A stretch of 64,000 nt of DNA from the NCBI GenBank assembly GCA_905160935.1, contig CAJHZI010000431.1:37501-101500 (forward strand), in the 5' to 3' direction. A model generated the notes under the pieces. It was not told the origin of the DNA. It did no database searches and saw only the letters and a list, made by a program, of their open reading frames with translations. Source of the stretch: Enchytraeus crypticus (Eukaryota > Annelida > Clitellata > Enchytraeida > Enchytraeidae). The translations under genes and the position numbers were made by a program. Each line of letters opens with the position of its first letter. Positions within the stretch are counted from its first letter, which is position 1. Shown one piece after another: positions 23,301-34,466 of the stretch.

Positions 23301-26300
23301 TAGAAACGAATCCTCAGTAGAAACAAAATCAGTGAGAAAATCAGCAGAAACAGAGGAAACGGTTTCAGAATTAAAGCAGACAATAAATGACCAGTTAAGA
23401 AAGGATCTTCCAAAAGTAGCAGGAAATTTAAAACAGGAGTTGGAACAAGGTGACATAAAGTCTGGAAAATCGCTAATCTGTGAAACGAAAGAAAGTAGTC
23501 AACAGCAGGTTATTCAAAAACAATATGAAAACCAAATCACTCCAGCTGTAGCTAAACTGGAAATGGAACATATAAATTATTTCAGTTTGAAGGAACATGT
23601 TGCAGCCCTTGGTTTTGTCTTCTATGTTCTACTTCAACTTTTCTTGCCCTACTCTCAGTTCTTAACTCCAGGATTCAGCGGGTGGAACTCAGGACTTTAC
23701 GGATATTCGTGGGACATGATGGTCAACAGCTGGAATCTGCAGCATATCCGAATCCAATTCAATGATCCGGAAACAGGAAGCAATGGATTTATTAATCCTG
23801 ACGTAAGTGGAGGAGAAAATATAAGTAATTGTATTGAATAATTAAATTATATGAATGCAGATAAATATTTTAATGTTCTTATTATTTAAAACAATGATAA
23901 ACAAGTGTATGTTTTAATTTAAGATCATTAAGGTTTGCATTAAATATGCTCTGTGAAATTTTCAAATTAATTAAATATTCATGACTGACTGACTGACTGA
24001 CTGGCTGGCTGGCTGACTGGCTGACTGACTGACTGACTGGCTGACTGACTGGCTGACTGACTGAATAACTAACTGAATCACGGACTGATTGACTGACTGG
24101 CTGACAAACTGACTTGCTGACTGACTAATTGACTGACTGGCTGACTAATTGACTTGCTGACTAATTGACTGACAGACTAACTAACTGAGTCACGGACTGA
24201 CTGACGGACTGATAGTTAGGCTGACTAACTGACTGACTGATTGATTGACAGGTCTGGGGTTCAAATAAGCGCCGATGGAGTAGCGAGGCGAGTATGATCA
24301 AGCAGTACGCTGTGTGTATCAGAGATCGGCTGATAGCTGAGTACAACACGTCTCTATCTACAGAAATTTATCTCGATATTTGGATGTCCCTTAATGATCG
24401 CTTCCATCAGAGGTCAGCTGACTTAGATAACAATTATAACAACAATTAGAGTGCTACAGTCATCAATGACAACATCGAGCATTATTGAGACAAAACCAAG
24501 CCGGCGAGCAAAAAGAAGGTCCAAAAACGGTGCAAATTTCAAAATCCAGAAATCAGTCCAAAGTAATTAATAGATCTGTTAATCTAGAGCAAAACTAGTA
24601 ATCGACTGTCCATCCCGTGAATTATAATTTACTTTTAGCTCCATAAGTGAATTATTGGCATATTTTATAGTTCTGTGGTAAGGCCAGTAATGATGTTTGG
24701 TTCGGAATGTTGGGCACTAAAAAGGGAACAGTTACAGAGTTTACATGTGGCAGAAATGAGATTGTTACGTCTAATGTGTGGAAAAACTAGAAAGGACAGA
24801 ATAGAAAATGAATATGTGAGGATGACTTTGAATGTTGAGCGGATCGGGGATAGGTTGATTCGGTCGAGACTCGAGATTGAGATGGTATGGACATATTGTG
24901 AGAAAGGCAGGTGAGGATGTAGTAAAGAGAGTTTTGATGGAAGAGCTGGATGCTAAACTAGAGAGAGGAAGACCACAACTGACGTGGGATGCGGTAATTA
25001 AGAAAGACATGAAAAATAGGGGATTGACTGATGATATGGTGTGGGACAGAGAGGACTAGAGAAAGTCTATTCGCATCCCGACCCTGGCTAAACCGGGATT
25101 TAAAGGAAGCTCATGATGATTAGTTGCATGAGTGATTCATTTTAATTCTCTTCAGGCTATGGATTAATATGCTCAGTGAAAGCGACGATTAAAGGAGATT
25201 AATGTTTCAAAACTAGAGCTCATTAGCTAAGACAAAGGAGCTTTTAAATTATGTTTTTCTTTCAATTCAAATTTAAATTTAATGAGGGTATTTAGCAATT
25301 ACCTACTTAATATAGTTTTTTCAAACTAATATTAGAATTCTTTCATTATACTTTGTTAATTCCATTAAAGACAGTTTCACTTTTAAATTATGCTTAATGC
25401 TCAATTTTAATATAAAATTGATGAGGTAATTAAATTCACCTTCTTGATTAGGTATTTTATTCAACTAATATAACCATCTTTTCATTATATTCGATATCTT
25501 CACACAGAGTAGTTCGTCCTAACGTTGATATAGCTGGAGCTGATTGGAGTCCGTTTCGTCACCCCACATGGCACCTACCACTCCTCACAGAACTCTCGGA
25601 CTGGCGGACTCGTCTCAGTGAGCTGGAGACACAGCTGGAGTCCGAAACCTGGAATAAACGCCAGCATAGTGGCGTCACGGATAAAAGTAAAAGTCATCCA
25701 GGTGGTGGTAAGGCTGGAACGAAGATGGAAGCCGGCTACAGTAGTTCCACTGATCTTGATTTGAGGAATGCTGGAGAGAAGAGTGGTGACATGAAGGTTG
25801 GTAAAGATGACGAGAGCAACTCCGAAGTCGAAAGAGTTATTGGGAGAGAAGATGGTGACAGGAGGATTGGAAGCAGTGGAGCTGAAAAAAGCAGCAACCA
25901 CAGCAACTACAGCGCTGTCTTCATGGCAGACTATCCAGGTCTGTTGAACTGGAGTGATGAGAGTGTTTGTGATAGGAATAAAACTAAATATAGGATTTAA
26001 TTAAAAAATAAAACCGAAATTATTTTGCTAGTAGCGCTTTAACTGCATTAATATAAAATAAAGACTACTTATTAGAAATCTGTCATCGTTTTTTGTCGTT
26101 TTACCGGAATTTTTAAAATTATAGCTTGAAAACTTCAATCAATCAGTTCTAAAGACATATTTTCATTGCAGAAGATTATTTACTTCGTGGTTTATCGTTT
26201 CAGGGATGACCATAGAGAACTTCATCCAGGCAGACCTGGATGACGTATGGATGGAAGTACTGGAGGGCTCAGCCGTTGTGGAAATTTCAGAGTCCGAAAT

Positions 26301-27060
26301 CCAGTCTGTGCCAGCTAATCGAACAATAGATAGCGGAGATAGAATTCAGGTATTATACATATTCATCTCTCTCTCTCTTTGTATCTCCCTTTCTGTCTCC
26401 TTTTCACTCTCTATCTCTCTCTCTCTCTCTCTCTCACTCTCTAAAGTGGCAGGACCACGGTATATATTCCTACTCCCATTCTGCTTTCATGCACCACAAA
26501 GCGAATTATCAAATTAAAAAATTATTAAATCAAAAGGTCAAATTATTTAGCTATGGCCAATAATTGTAAGTATTGATTTATCACCCTTTTCATGATTTGT
26601 TTATCTTGAATCTATCTGTTTATTTATTTATTTATTTATTTATTGCTTTATATAAGGCATAATAATCCATACATGAATCTTTCACATACAACAATGCAAC
26701 AAGAACCAGAAAAGCAAATAGGCTGTGAAAATTTCTCCTTCTGATATGTAATTTAAATACATTTTTCGTTATGGCTCTATTACTTCTGGTATAGTTACCT
26801 AAGGAAGTTCTGCACATGATCCACACAATATCTGACAAGCCGTCCTGCTTCATGATAACGTTCAAGAACACGACACAAGAGCTGCTCGAGTCAGAGAACA
26901 GTCTCTATGAAGAACTGAGGACTCTTGTTAACCTGCATGGAAATCTATCAGTGGCTGCTTCCATAGCGGGTAAATTTTTTCCATCGTACTCTAACTCTAC
27001 AAGTCCGTTTCGTATCTGTCCTTATGTGTTTGTCCGTCACTCTGTCTGGCTCTTTCTCTC

Positions 27061-27132
<72 letters not shown>

Positions 27133-28507
27133 TTATATATATATTTTATATATTATATATATATATTGTATATATATTATATATATATATTGTATAGATA
27201 TATATATATATATATATATATATACGATGTATATATATATATATATAAGGCCTATGTATAATTGGTAAGAAAAAAGCAAATAACTTTTGAAACACAGATG
27301 CGTGTAATTCTGAAACATCTGGAAGTGGAGTCTACGAGACATACGATGTATTTATTGATAAATGTAGTGTAAATTGTCGTTTTCGATTGCAACCATTTAT
27401 TCTAGTGAAATAATCTATTAATTTAAGACCTGATATATGATTGAATGACTGCAGTTATTTGTTTTCCATAGGAATTGGCGACGACGTGGAAATAGAGAGA
27501 ATATGGCAGGAGGGTGAAACCAGACGATTACGTCAGGAGGCTGAAGGAATGACGTCATCGATGAGTCACATAATTACTGAGCGATATCTCATGTATAAAA
27601 TAACGTGAGTAACTTTTATTTAATAATTCACGGTACAGCCTTTGAAGAGGAACCTTCAAATCTAAAAATCTTGGCTGATTAATTGAATAGTTAAATTAAA
27701 TAGATATTAAAATCTAAAAATCCTTCAAATCTAAGAGTCTTTGCTGATTAATTGAATAGTTACTATAGTTAAATCTTCGCTGATTGATTGATTGCATAAA
27801 TTTTCATAATGGCACATCACATACCGCCACAATTCTTCTGTTCCACTAGATCAATTGTCACAATAGCATCTTCTGTAGTGGATCTTAGAATGCGTGCAAC
27901 TGACTGTATAATCAACTATAGACAAATCTTTGAGATGGTAGCTTAAATTTGTCGAGTTCTCTTGAGGAGAGACCGTGTGCTTACTAACGTTAACGTTATA
28001 TAAATTTAAACATGACTGTCACAACGAAAAATAAATTATAAATTATCGTTGGTTAAAGTTAATTAATTAACTGCGTGGTGTCCGAGTTGTTAAAGAATAG
28101 ATCAACCGGCGAATGCACGTGTCATAAAGGGCGACAAAGCACTCAGATTCAAACCAACGTCATAAAGGGCATTCGGTTGGTGAGCGCCTCGGCTCCAGAA
28201 ATTGCTACACATTTTCCAATTCGGACCCTAGTTAAACTGGGATTCAATGGAAGATAATAATGATGATGAGATGATTAAAAATAACTATCTGTAGATGATT
28301 GTTTTAATCATGATCAATGGTTAATAAAACTAATATTCGATTGAAATATAGAATGTAATGCAAACCCAACGTAAAATCATGTACATATATGTATCAACGA
28401 GATTGATTGATTTGAAATTTTCTAAATCATTTTTTCTGCTTTGCAGACTATCTAAGACCATCAGGGCAATGAAAAGTCTGCTCAAGGAGTTGTTGCTGCG
28501 CCTGTAG
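17394..28507 (+). CDS. GGCX: Vitamin K-dependent gamma-glutamyl carboxylase, spliced
   Basis: GGCX carboxylates glutamate residues of vitamin K-dependent proteins in the ER membrane using reduced vitamin K, CO2 and O2. Thirteen exons are seen: 17394-17622, 18571-18726, 19528-19693, 20471-20552, 21332-21438, 21838-22001, 22766-23802, 24252-24412, 25508-25938, 26204-26349, 26795-26969, 27472-27604 and 28447-28507. All junctions are GT/AG and phases match; the sum is 1015 codons plus stop. Human landmarks retained include [12 protein letters not shown] (His160), [10 protein letters not shown] (catalytic Lys218), the Cys99 and Cys450 equivalents (AECRFP, YAVCIRD) and [10 protein letters not shown] in the glutamate-binding region. 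Others are [11 protein letters not shown] and ADYPGMTIENF. Human DANHYW reads DANQCW. The protein is longer than human (758 residues) owing to insertions in exons 8 and 10 (numbering starts with the 17394 exon as exon 2). Exon 2 opens in phase 0 without an obvious start, so a first exon probably lies upstream. Confidence 0.96.
18235..18600 (+). repeat. ATTG-rich array with three copies of GGCX exon 3 start
   Basis: A degenerate GATTGATTGATT array fills the end of GGCX intron 2. The exon 3 edge GGATGCCTGATG appears at 18301, as GAATGCCTGATG at 18441, and at the true junction (18570). Copy 1 also keeps the acceptor context TGTTTGAAAG. Spacing is 140 and 129 bp. Copies 1 and 2 continue as GAAAGTGATTA and run into stops, so only the third gives GGCX protein. 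Confidence 0.85.
19030..19090 (+). repeat. Short tandem repeat, 14-bp unit, 4 copies
   Basis: CCGCCATTTGTAAT repeated four times, the last with CATTAG. It lies in GGCX intron 3. Confidence 0.9.
19735..19918 (+). repeat. 17-bp minisatellite after GGCX exon 4
   Basis: About 11 copies of AGTAGCACTCTTACAAC begin some 45 bp downstream of the exon 4 donor. The core GTAGCACTCT equals the end of the CR1/L2-like LINE tail, which suggests the array grew from such a tail. Confidence 0.9.
20295..20447 (+). mobile_element. LINE 3' tail, CR1/L2-like, upstream of GGCX exon 5
   Basis: It ends GTGTTCAATGTTGTCATGGG then CGATAGTAGCACTCTAAT, matching the plus-sense 3' end of the 6.1-kb LINE. Only about 25 bp separate it from the exon 5 acceptor at 20470. 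Confidence 0.7.
20940..21200 (-). repeat. RTE-like LINE tail and family F fragment
   Basis: 20945-21025 (ATCATCATATTCATCC, then AATCCCAGTTTAACCAGGGT) is the reverse complement of the LINE end seen at 25060 and 43340. 21060-21190 (GCAATTTCTGGAGCCTAGGC, GCGACACGTACAG) is the reverse of the family F block at 28085-28200. Both lie in GGCX intron 5. Confidence 0.7.
22013..22145 (-). mobile_element. tRNA-derived SINE, family A
   Basis: Read on the minus strand it has CCAGTGGCGATGTCGGTAAG (box A-like) and a TTCAAATC box B (ATGATTTGAACCCCG on the plus strand), then the tail GAGTGAGGAAACTGACGTTA. Copies are at 34467, 45130, 49686 and 53877 (minus), and at 54510 and 60145 (plus). It lies in GGCX intron 7. 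Confidence 0.85.
23970..24250 (+). repeat. (GACT)n-type array up to the GGCX exon 9 acceptor
   Basis: Degenerate CTGACTGACTGG units fill the last 280 bp of the intron and run into the acceptor itself (GATTGATTGACAG/GTCTGG at 24252). There is no conventional polypyrimidine tract in the final 40 bp, which read mostly CTGACTGACTGATTGATTG. Confidence 0.9.
24429..24575 (-). mobile_element. CR1/L2-like LINE 3' tail
   Basis: AACAACAATTAGAGTGCTAC, then CATCGAGCATTATTGAGAC and AAGCCGGCGAGCAAAAAGAA, match the 3' end of the 6.1-kb LINE in the same orientation. It begins shortly after GGCX exon 9. Confidence 0.85.
24665..25115 (+). mobile_element. RTE-like LINE, 3' end
   Basis: The C-terminal part of a non-LTR reverse transcriptase: [39 protein letters not shown], then after a frame change [19 protein letters not shown] and [15 protein letters not shown]. 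The 3' end AAACCGGGATTTAAAGGAAG is followed by a TGATGAT tail. Tails of the same family occur at 28195, 43180, 44850, 45325 and 50375 (plus) and at 20945, 28655, 38875, 43815 and 44341 (minus). A short 3' UTR plus trinucleotide tail fits RTE-type LINEs; the clade is inferred. Confidence 0.8.
26365..26515. repeat. (CT)n tract and family C fragment in GGCX intron 11
   Basis: A CT-rich run at 26365-26443 is followed by AAAGTGGCAGGACCACGG and ACTCCCATTCTGCTTTCATG, matching the family C block at 40335-40400. The remaining intron has a short (TTTA)n at 26612-26642. Confidence 0.65.
27045..27250. repeat. (CT)n then interrupted (TA)n in GGCX intron 12
   Basis: A (CT)n run at about 27055-27098 passes straight into (TA)n with TATTATA and TGTATA variants to 27247. 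Reading frames across it are Tyr/Ile repeats. Confidence 0.9.
28075..28275 (+). repeat. Family F block and RTE-like tail
   Basis: GAATAGATCAACCGGCGAAT through GCGCCTCGGCTCCAGAAATT is family F, also seen reversed at 21060-21190 and 35700-35850. The end GTTAAACTGGGATTCAATGG with ATAATGATGATGAG is an RTE-like LINE tail. It lies in the last GGCX intron. Confidence 0.65.
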
Positions 28508-28654
28508 ATCTCAGACTTTATTGACAATCATTGACTTGTATTTTTTGTATTTTTTTCCTTTTGCAACAAAATCTAGATATGTAGTTATATTGTTGTATAT
28601 ATGTATGCCAACATCCAGCTCCTGAAAATCAGTTGGAAAATCAGTTACAATTGC

Positions 28655-28765
28655 GCAATCATCATCATCATCATAATCTTCCCCTGAATCCCAGTTAACT
28701 AGGGTTGGGATACGAATAGACTGTCTCAAATCCTCTCTGTCCTACGTCATATCATTAGTCAATCT
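28655..28765 (-). mobile_element. RTE-like LINE tail
   Basis: CATCATCATCATAATC, AATCCCAGTTAACTAGGGTT and GAATAGACTGTCTCAAATCC are the reverse complement of the 43320-43395 LINE end. Just downstream of GGCX, at 28980-29035, lies a small array of GATACCACAT units, and at 29258-29318 three copies of GATGCATAGCTACCGTA. Confidence 0.75.
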
Positions 28766-29799
28766 CATATTTGAGTTACAATTGCGCAAGAATTGAGATT
28801 TTTCAGCGAATTCTAAAATCATCACGTCTGATTTTTTTAAGTTTGATTTTAGGAATCATCACGTCTATGTTTGGACTGTTTAAATTGAGAACTTTTTCGC
28901 ATTGGAAATTTATTTTTGGCATTATCCGGTACGAGATGTAACGAAATAGATTGCCTTGATTGGCTACATCTGGATATCACATGCTACCACATGATACCGC
29001 TTGATACCATATGATACCACACGATACCACATGAATGCCTATTGGCAGATCCTAAATGAAATTCTGTTAGTTAAAATGCACATCGCAAATCTTAGACACT
29101 AGCGTTTTGGACGTGTAGAACCGGTAAATGGATAACTGACTAGGATGCCAGAATAAGTTGTATCAGTAATTGTACAACATAACACTACGGATTTTTATTA
29201 CATTAAAATTTATCGGCTAAGCAAACCAAGTCTCAAGAAATAGCCGACATAAATGCATAACTGATGCATAGCTACCGTATAATGATGCATAGCTACCGTA
29301 TAATGATGCATAGCTACCGTAGCTTTACCAGCTTTAACTGTACGTGTACCCTCAACTTTATGCTTATCAGACCAATAATGATTGTGCTGGGGGGAATTTT
29401 CCCGTATGGCTTCTTGGGGCACTTTCTCCTATTGTTTACTGCAGCATGAGTATTTTGTATTAAATTTCAGATACATTAAAATAAAGTAGGCCTAATAGTT
29501 ATGTTTTATACCGCTGTCTGTTAAGGCGAATACAGGACATTTTCTAAAACATATTCAAAGGACATTTTGTTCAAGAATAAGACACAACTTAGTTTTGCAG
29601 AACAATTATAACAAGCAGCAAGTAATGAAACGATTTAGCATTTAAACGATTTTTATATTTTAATTATTTAGTTCTGCTGACAACGTGATATAGGAAATAT
29701 TTGTCATATATCGCTCTGAAAGAAACTGATGCTAAGGTAAAGATTTTAGTTACGAGTAAACGCACTGAATTAGCAACATCAATCACAACCCTGATAATC

Positions 29800-29868
29800 A
29801 TAATCGACGTCCCTGACATCATCCTTGTATGAGGAAACGGACGTTAAACCTCTATTTATTTATTCTAA
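29800..29868 (+). repeat. Family E tail
   Basis: GACGTCCCTGACATCATCCT, TGTATGAGGAAACGGACGTT, then AAACCTCTATTTATTTATT. The same block is at 8797 and 55420 and, reversed, at 41540. Confidence 0.75.
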
Positions 29869-30184
29869 CTCTGATATACCCTCAGAAGAGATTTTCTATC
29901 TTTACAATGAAATGATTTCACATGCAGTTTCTTATTCACAATATCCTACTTCAGTTAGCACAATTTAGGACATCTAGTAGGTATATATGAAATATTATAA
30001 ATATTTTGGAATATTTAATGCTAAATTCTAGTTTTGGCTTTATTTAATCCTCCAATTATATTGATCGATTTTGTCATGGATGACAATGACCCTCTAATAA
30101 TTATGCAATTTTTGCTATTGGTATTGCGCCATACATGTGACTAAACTCAGTTTCAGTACATAGACAAAGTAAACACGCATTATA

Positions 30185-30410
30185 GTAAAATTATCAACTA
30201 TGTTGATTTCTATCACTTTTAATACCACATGTTTAAACTGTTGGGCAATTTAGACCATTTTCCGTGTAACCATTCTAGTGAATGTCCGGGATTTAACTCT
30301 CTCTCAGATCAGCGCGGCTGGGATTCGAACCCACGAGGGTTCAATTCACCTCAGGATCTGTCATTCAAAACTTCATGACGTTACCCCTACGCTTTTAGGA
30401 CATTCAAAGA
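30185..30410 (-). mobile_element. tRNA-derived SINE, family B
   Basis: Minus-strand copy. Its plus-strand text TCAGATCAGCGCGGCTGGGA and TTCGAACCCACGAGGGTTCA is the reverse of the box B region at 16920-16960. It lies in the space between the GGCX and GPCR 3' ends. Confidence 0.8.
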
Positions 30411-30723
30411 TACTGTTTCAATACAATATAATATCGATTAGTTCTGTTTGGCACAATTAGAGCCAGTAGGCCTAATTGAATTACAGGATGCGTTGAAAAA
30501 CTTCTCCTTTCTCTAGGAATGCCTCACCCGTTGTCCCATAATAGAAAACCCGGCTACATTACTACATTCTAAAGACTCCTTTAACAGAAGCCTCTAAAAG
30601 TAAAAGCTGTCTTCTTTTACTGAAGCCTCATGCAGAAGTTGCAGAAGTTTATATGCGGTCATTCATAGAAAACATTGTGATAGAATAATTATTTGATGTG
30701 TATCTCTCATCAGGCGATAAGTT

Positions 30724-33700
30724 TTAAACAGTTTCCAAGTCCACAATAAGATCGTCTCTGTCAGCCGTTGTGGTCTTTGATTCTGACGGACGTGCTCCTC
30801 TGTCGAATAGCGTTGGTCTTTTGAAGCAGCGCCTCAGCGTCTCGAATGCGTCCACAACTTCGCCCCACATGACTCTGATCTCTCGAAGAACAACGGCTCG
30901 GTGGAAGAAGAACAGAAGGATTGGCGGTACTATGATGAATTGAATAAAGGTTAGCTTGGCGATGACGCTGAACAAGGCAAATGGAACATTCCATTCGCCT
31001 ATGATATAGAAAACATTATGCGCTACAACGTTTGGTAATTCGAAGATCAAAAATACTACTGCTATGAAGTGAAGAGATTTGGTAAGTGAATCCTGCTTTA
31101 CTTCATCCATTAGGTCAGGAATTTCAAAACTGATGCACACATTTCTACCGGAACCTTCCACACCGGATTTACTTTGGGTATTTAATCCTGGTTCGGTTGA
31201 AATTTCAACCGTTTGTCTTTCTGCACTCCACGTTGCCCTCAGTTCCGGGGCATCCGTGTTCGGTCTGGGCTCACCAAGCCTATCCCAAGATATCCAGTGA
31301 CCGTTTCCATCAGTGGTGGCATCCATAGAACTTCTTGACGTCAGTTCATCATTTTCAACTAATCTACTTCTGGAGAATTCTGTATCATAGTTTCCTTGAA
31401 CTCTGGCATTAAAATCCGCTGCAACATTACTCTGGGCAGAGCCTCCGCTAACAGACTGAATTTCCTCTGCTTTAGGCTCTTCTGATTCCTTTGACTTTAG
31501 TTGTTCTTTGGCCCATTTGCGCCTCTTCACTCTATAGTAGATAAGAATAATATTGCAAACCACAATAAACAGCAATGGTATGAACCAAAGCAACAGCCTA
31601 AAAGAGAACTGCCAAACTGATCTTAGCAAGGTAGAAGAGCAGAACATACTTCCGTCTGGAGAAATATAAGCCCACCACACCCAGAGATTGTTCAAACATA
31701 TTCCCACGAAGATCAGTACTGTAATTACCGTTGATGCATACTGATTGCAGAAGCGGAGCGCATGAGCGCTCAACCAATCAGAGCGCATCTCACGTCTGGC
31801 TGCTTGCCTGCTATTGGCTGGTTTGCTACCAAGTATCTCGCGATTGGCTAGCGCTATGACGATGCATCTTTCAAATGCTAGGACTCCTAAAATGAAACTG
31901 TAAGACTGGAGGATGGAATGCTGAATGAAATTCAAGAACTTACACAGAAAAGTTGAAAGTACCCAGCCTAAATGGACAGTTGAAAAGATATAGATAGATG
32001 TAATGAAAGTCAAGAAAATTAGGTTTACTGTAGCCAAAGCCTTGTAATACGTGAAAGTGTAGTGATAACTTTTGATTCTTCGTCTGCAGGTCATCTGAAA
32101 AAGCCATAAAATAATACAATTTCAAAACAGTACTGTTTACTAATATTAAAATTTAATTAACTAGTACTAACATTAAAAAGTTTAAAAACAGGCTTACCTA
32201 CGAATGAAATTCAGTGAACCATGTTTTTTTCGAATTTTTTGTAAGCATTTATTTGCTTAGGCCCCTATGTTTTAAAAAATTAAGTAGGCCTAATATTCAA
32301 TCAGTGTTGAAACAGCATAAGATCATTAGGGCCTAATGATGAAGTAGACTAATAGTAAGGGGGAAAGCTTCAATTGTAAGTCAATGTTATAATTTAAGCT
32401 TACATTTTCAAAATGCAAAATCGTAAAATCATTTAAATGTTCTGAAAGTCGTTTCTGTTATAAAGGGATAACCATAGCCTGATGGGTTATACATTTAAAG
32501 ATAGGATCAGAAGTTCACATCTGAAAGTATTTCAAAAGTTATAATTTGTTATCTGAGGACCACTTCTAGTAGATTAGACAAGAAACAGGATTGTTATCAA
32601 ATAAATTTGAATATGTGCCACTTCGACCAATAATGACTTGTGCGATTCGTCATTTATCAGTGAAACATGGCAGACCGCTATGTTGTAGCGAAGGTGAGAC
32701 ATGAGTAGGCCTAGGCATGTGCCCCAAGATGTTGTGCAAAATATTGACTGCATAAAATGTATGCCCCTCACAAAGTGCCATACCAAGATTGAATGTCTCC
32801 CCAAGAAAAGCAAAGCGGCGAAAAGGGTGGGGTGCGGGGAAGTGGAGTACTCTACCCCCTCTCTGAAGGAAAATTTTGTTAAATTACTGAAAAAAACCGG
32901 TTGATTTTCGGAGCATCTCATACTGACTATTTTGCTTTTTAAATTTTTCGTTAATAATAATAAAACTTTCAAGTTTTAACATTAATTTTAAATCAGACCA
33001 GTAAGTATAAAATAGTCATGATCATAATCGTAATTCATAACTCGTCAGACTGAACACAGAAAAATCAACAGTTCTCAACAATAAAAAATACAGCAACTCA
33101 AAGGCTTGAATGAGAGAGAACTGTGTTTATTTTCAGAAAACACTCAAATACGCATTAACACACAATAGGACGTCAAATAGGATATAAAAACCTATCTAGT
33201 TGACCACCTATCATGCATACCAAAAATACAAAGTAAAAATGCAATCCTACATCCAACAAGTATTCTCTATAATGCCTATAATATAATTTAGAAATTCGTA
33301 AAACTAACCAACCATTTGGAGTTGTCTAAAGTCATGGCAAACAAAAAATAACAGAAGAGCACGATCCTCAAGAGAAATAGAATTAAATGGAGAAGATTTG
33401 GGACAGGTCACATAGCAGCAGACTAGGCAACAGTAATAATAATAAAAACAATTAGAGTGCTACAGTCATCAATGACAACATCGAGCACTATTGAGACAAA
33501 ATCAAGCCGGCGAGCAAAAAAAGAAAGTCCAAAAACGGTGCAAATTCCAAAAATCCAGAAATTCAGTCCAAAGTAGACTATAGGCTACCTGACGGTCAGA
33601 CAAGGTTAATATCCCGTAGGACCTCTAGGCTCTATTTGTGATATCTTAAATTGAAATTTCTTGTTTGTGATGAAAAATCTTTCGCTTTCCCTTTGACCAT

Positions 33701-34289
33701 TTCAGGAGTCAGGTTCAATGGAAAATACTGCCCTTTCAAAACACATTGTTGACCGCAGACAGATTTTGAACCGAAATAGTTGGAAAAAGTGAACACGGTA
33801 AATTCCTTGCCAGTGACCATTTCCTCGGAAATGGTCACTGGCAAGGAAGTCAAAATTTGTAGAAACATATTTACACTGGAATAGTGATATGGACAATGGG
33901 GCAATGCCAATGTCAATGTCAACAAAGTGGGGGAGGGGCATTCCATTTTGTATCCTCCACCCCAAAACTTTTGGGGGCATGTCCCTGCACTCGGCCCCTT
34001 ATTGATTATTATTATTATTATTAATTGCGCCCCTGGCTATGCCACTAGTTGAGAGAGCGTCAGAGAGTTCATAAAATAGACTTACCGTCAGAAAAGATAT
34101 ACTGACTAAATATCCGATGAAAATCAGTTCCGGGAGAATGTAGGTGGTAAGTATTAAATCAAATTCAAAAATCAACGAAGTGCTGTCCCCGAATCTATGT
34201 GGCCTATTTTCCAGCTCGAAGTCGTCCCAAAAGTCATTGTTAGGCTGATGTGAAATGTTCAGCCTAGAGCTGTTGTCACATTCTATCAT
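30724..34289 (-). CDS. Rhodopsin-like orphan GPCR, two exons
   Basis: Exon 1 is 34289-34086 (68 codons) and exon 2 is 32094-30724 (456 codons plus stop). They join in phase 0 through a GTAAGT donor and a TTTTTCAG acceptor, giving 524 residues. The N-terminus is hydrophilic with Asn-X-Ser glycosylation sites (DNSS, LNIS). TM1 spans the junction (YILPELIFIGYLVSISFLT). TM3 has the usual Cys (FLCKF) and ends FERC in place of DRY. TM4 is TVITVLIFVGICLNNLWVWW, the ECL2 Cys is MFCSS, and TM5 is FRLLLWFIPLLFIVVCNIIL. The third cytosolic loop, about 130 residues, is long and charged. TM6 is FIAVVFLIFELPNVVAHNVF. TM7 carries VPPILLFF where NPxxY is usual. The ligand is unknown; a peptide-type receptor is only a guess. 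A TTCTTACAG acceptor-like site at 34320 with open frame downstream means the protein could start further upstream. Confidence 0.85.
32574..33440. other. GPCR intron, unassigned part
   Basis: This part of the GPCR intron contains open frames of 132 codons (minus, 32972-32574) and 67 codons (plus, 32701-32904) on overlapping DNA. Neither resembles a known protein, and I treat both as chance. Confidence 0.5.
33447..33576 (-). mobile_element. CR1/L2-like LINE 3' tail
   Basis: AACAATTAGAGTGCTACAGT, CATCGAGCACTATTGAGAC and AAGCCGGCGAGCAAAAAAAG closely match the 6.1-kb LINE end. It is preceded by an AATAATAATAA tract and lies in the GPCR intron. Confidence 0.85.
33803..33848. repeat. Perfect 22-bp inverted repeat, 2-nt spacer
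   Basis: The arm 33803-33824 (TTCCTTGCCAGTGACCATTT plus CC) and the arm 33827-33848 are exact reverse complements, separated only by TC. It lies in the GPCR intron, about 240 bp from exon 1. Confidence 0.95.
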
Positions 34290-34466
34290 TTCGACTTTTA
34301 AATGCTCTTCTGCAGGCCTGTAAGAAGAGGTTTACAAGAATCTTATTCTTTCTGAAATATTAAAGAAATCAATTGAATTTGGCTAAGAGCGAAATAAACA
34401 TGTAGACCTAAAAATAAATCTATCGACTATATTTTATTTTATTATTTATCAAACAGCTTACAAAAT

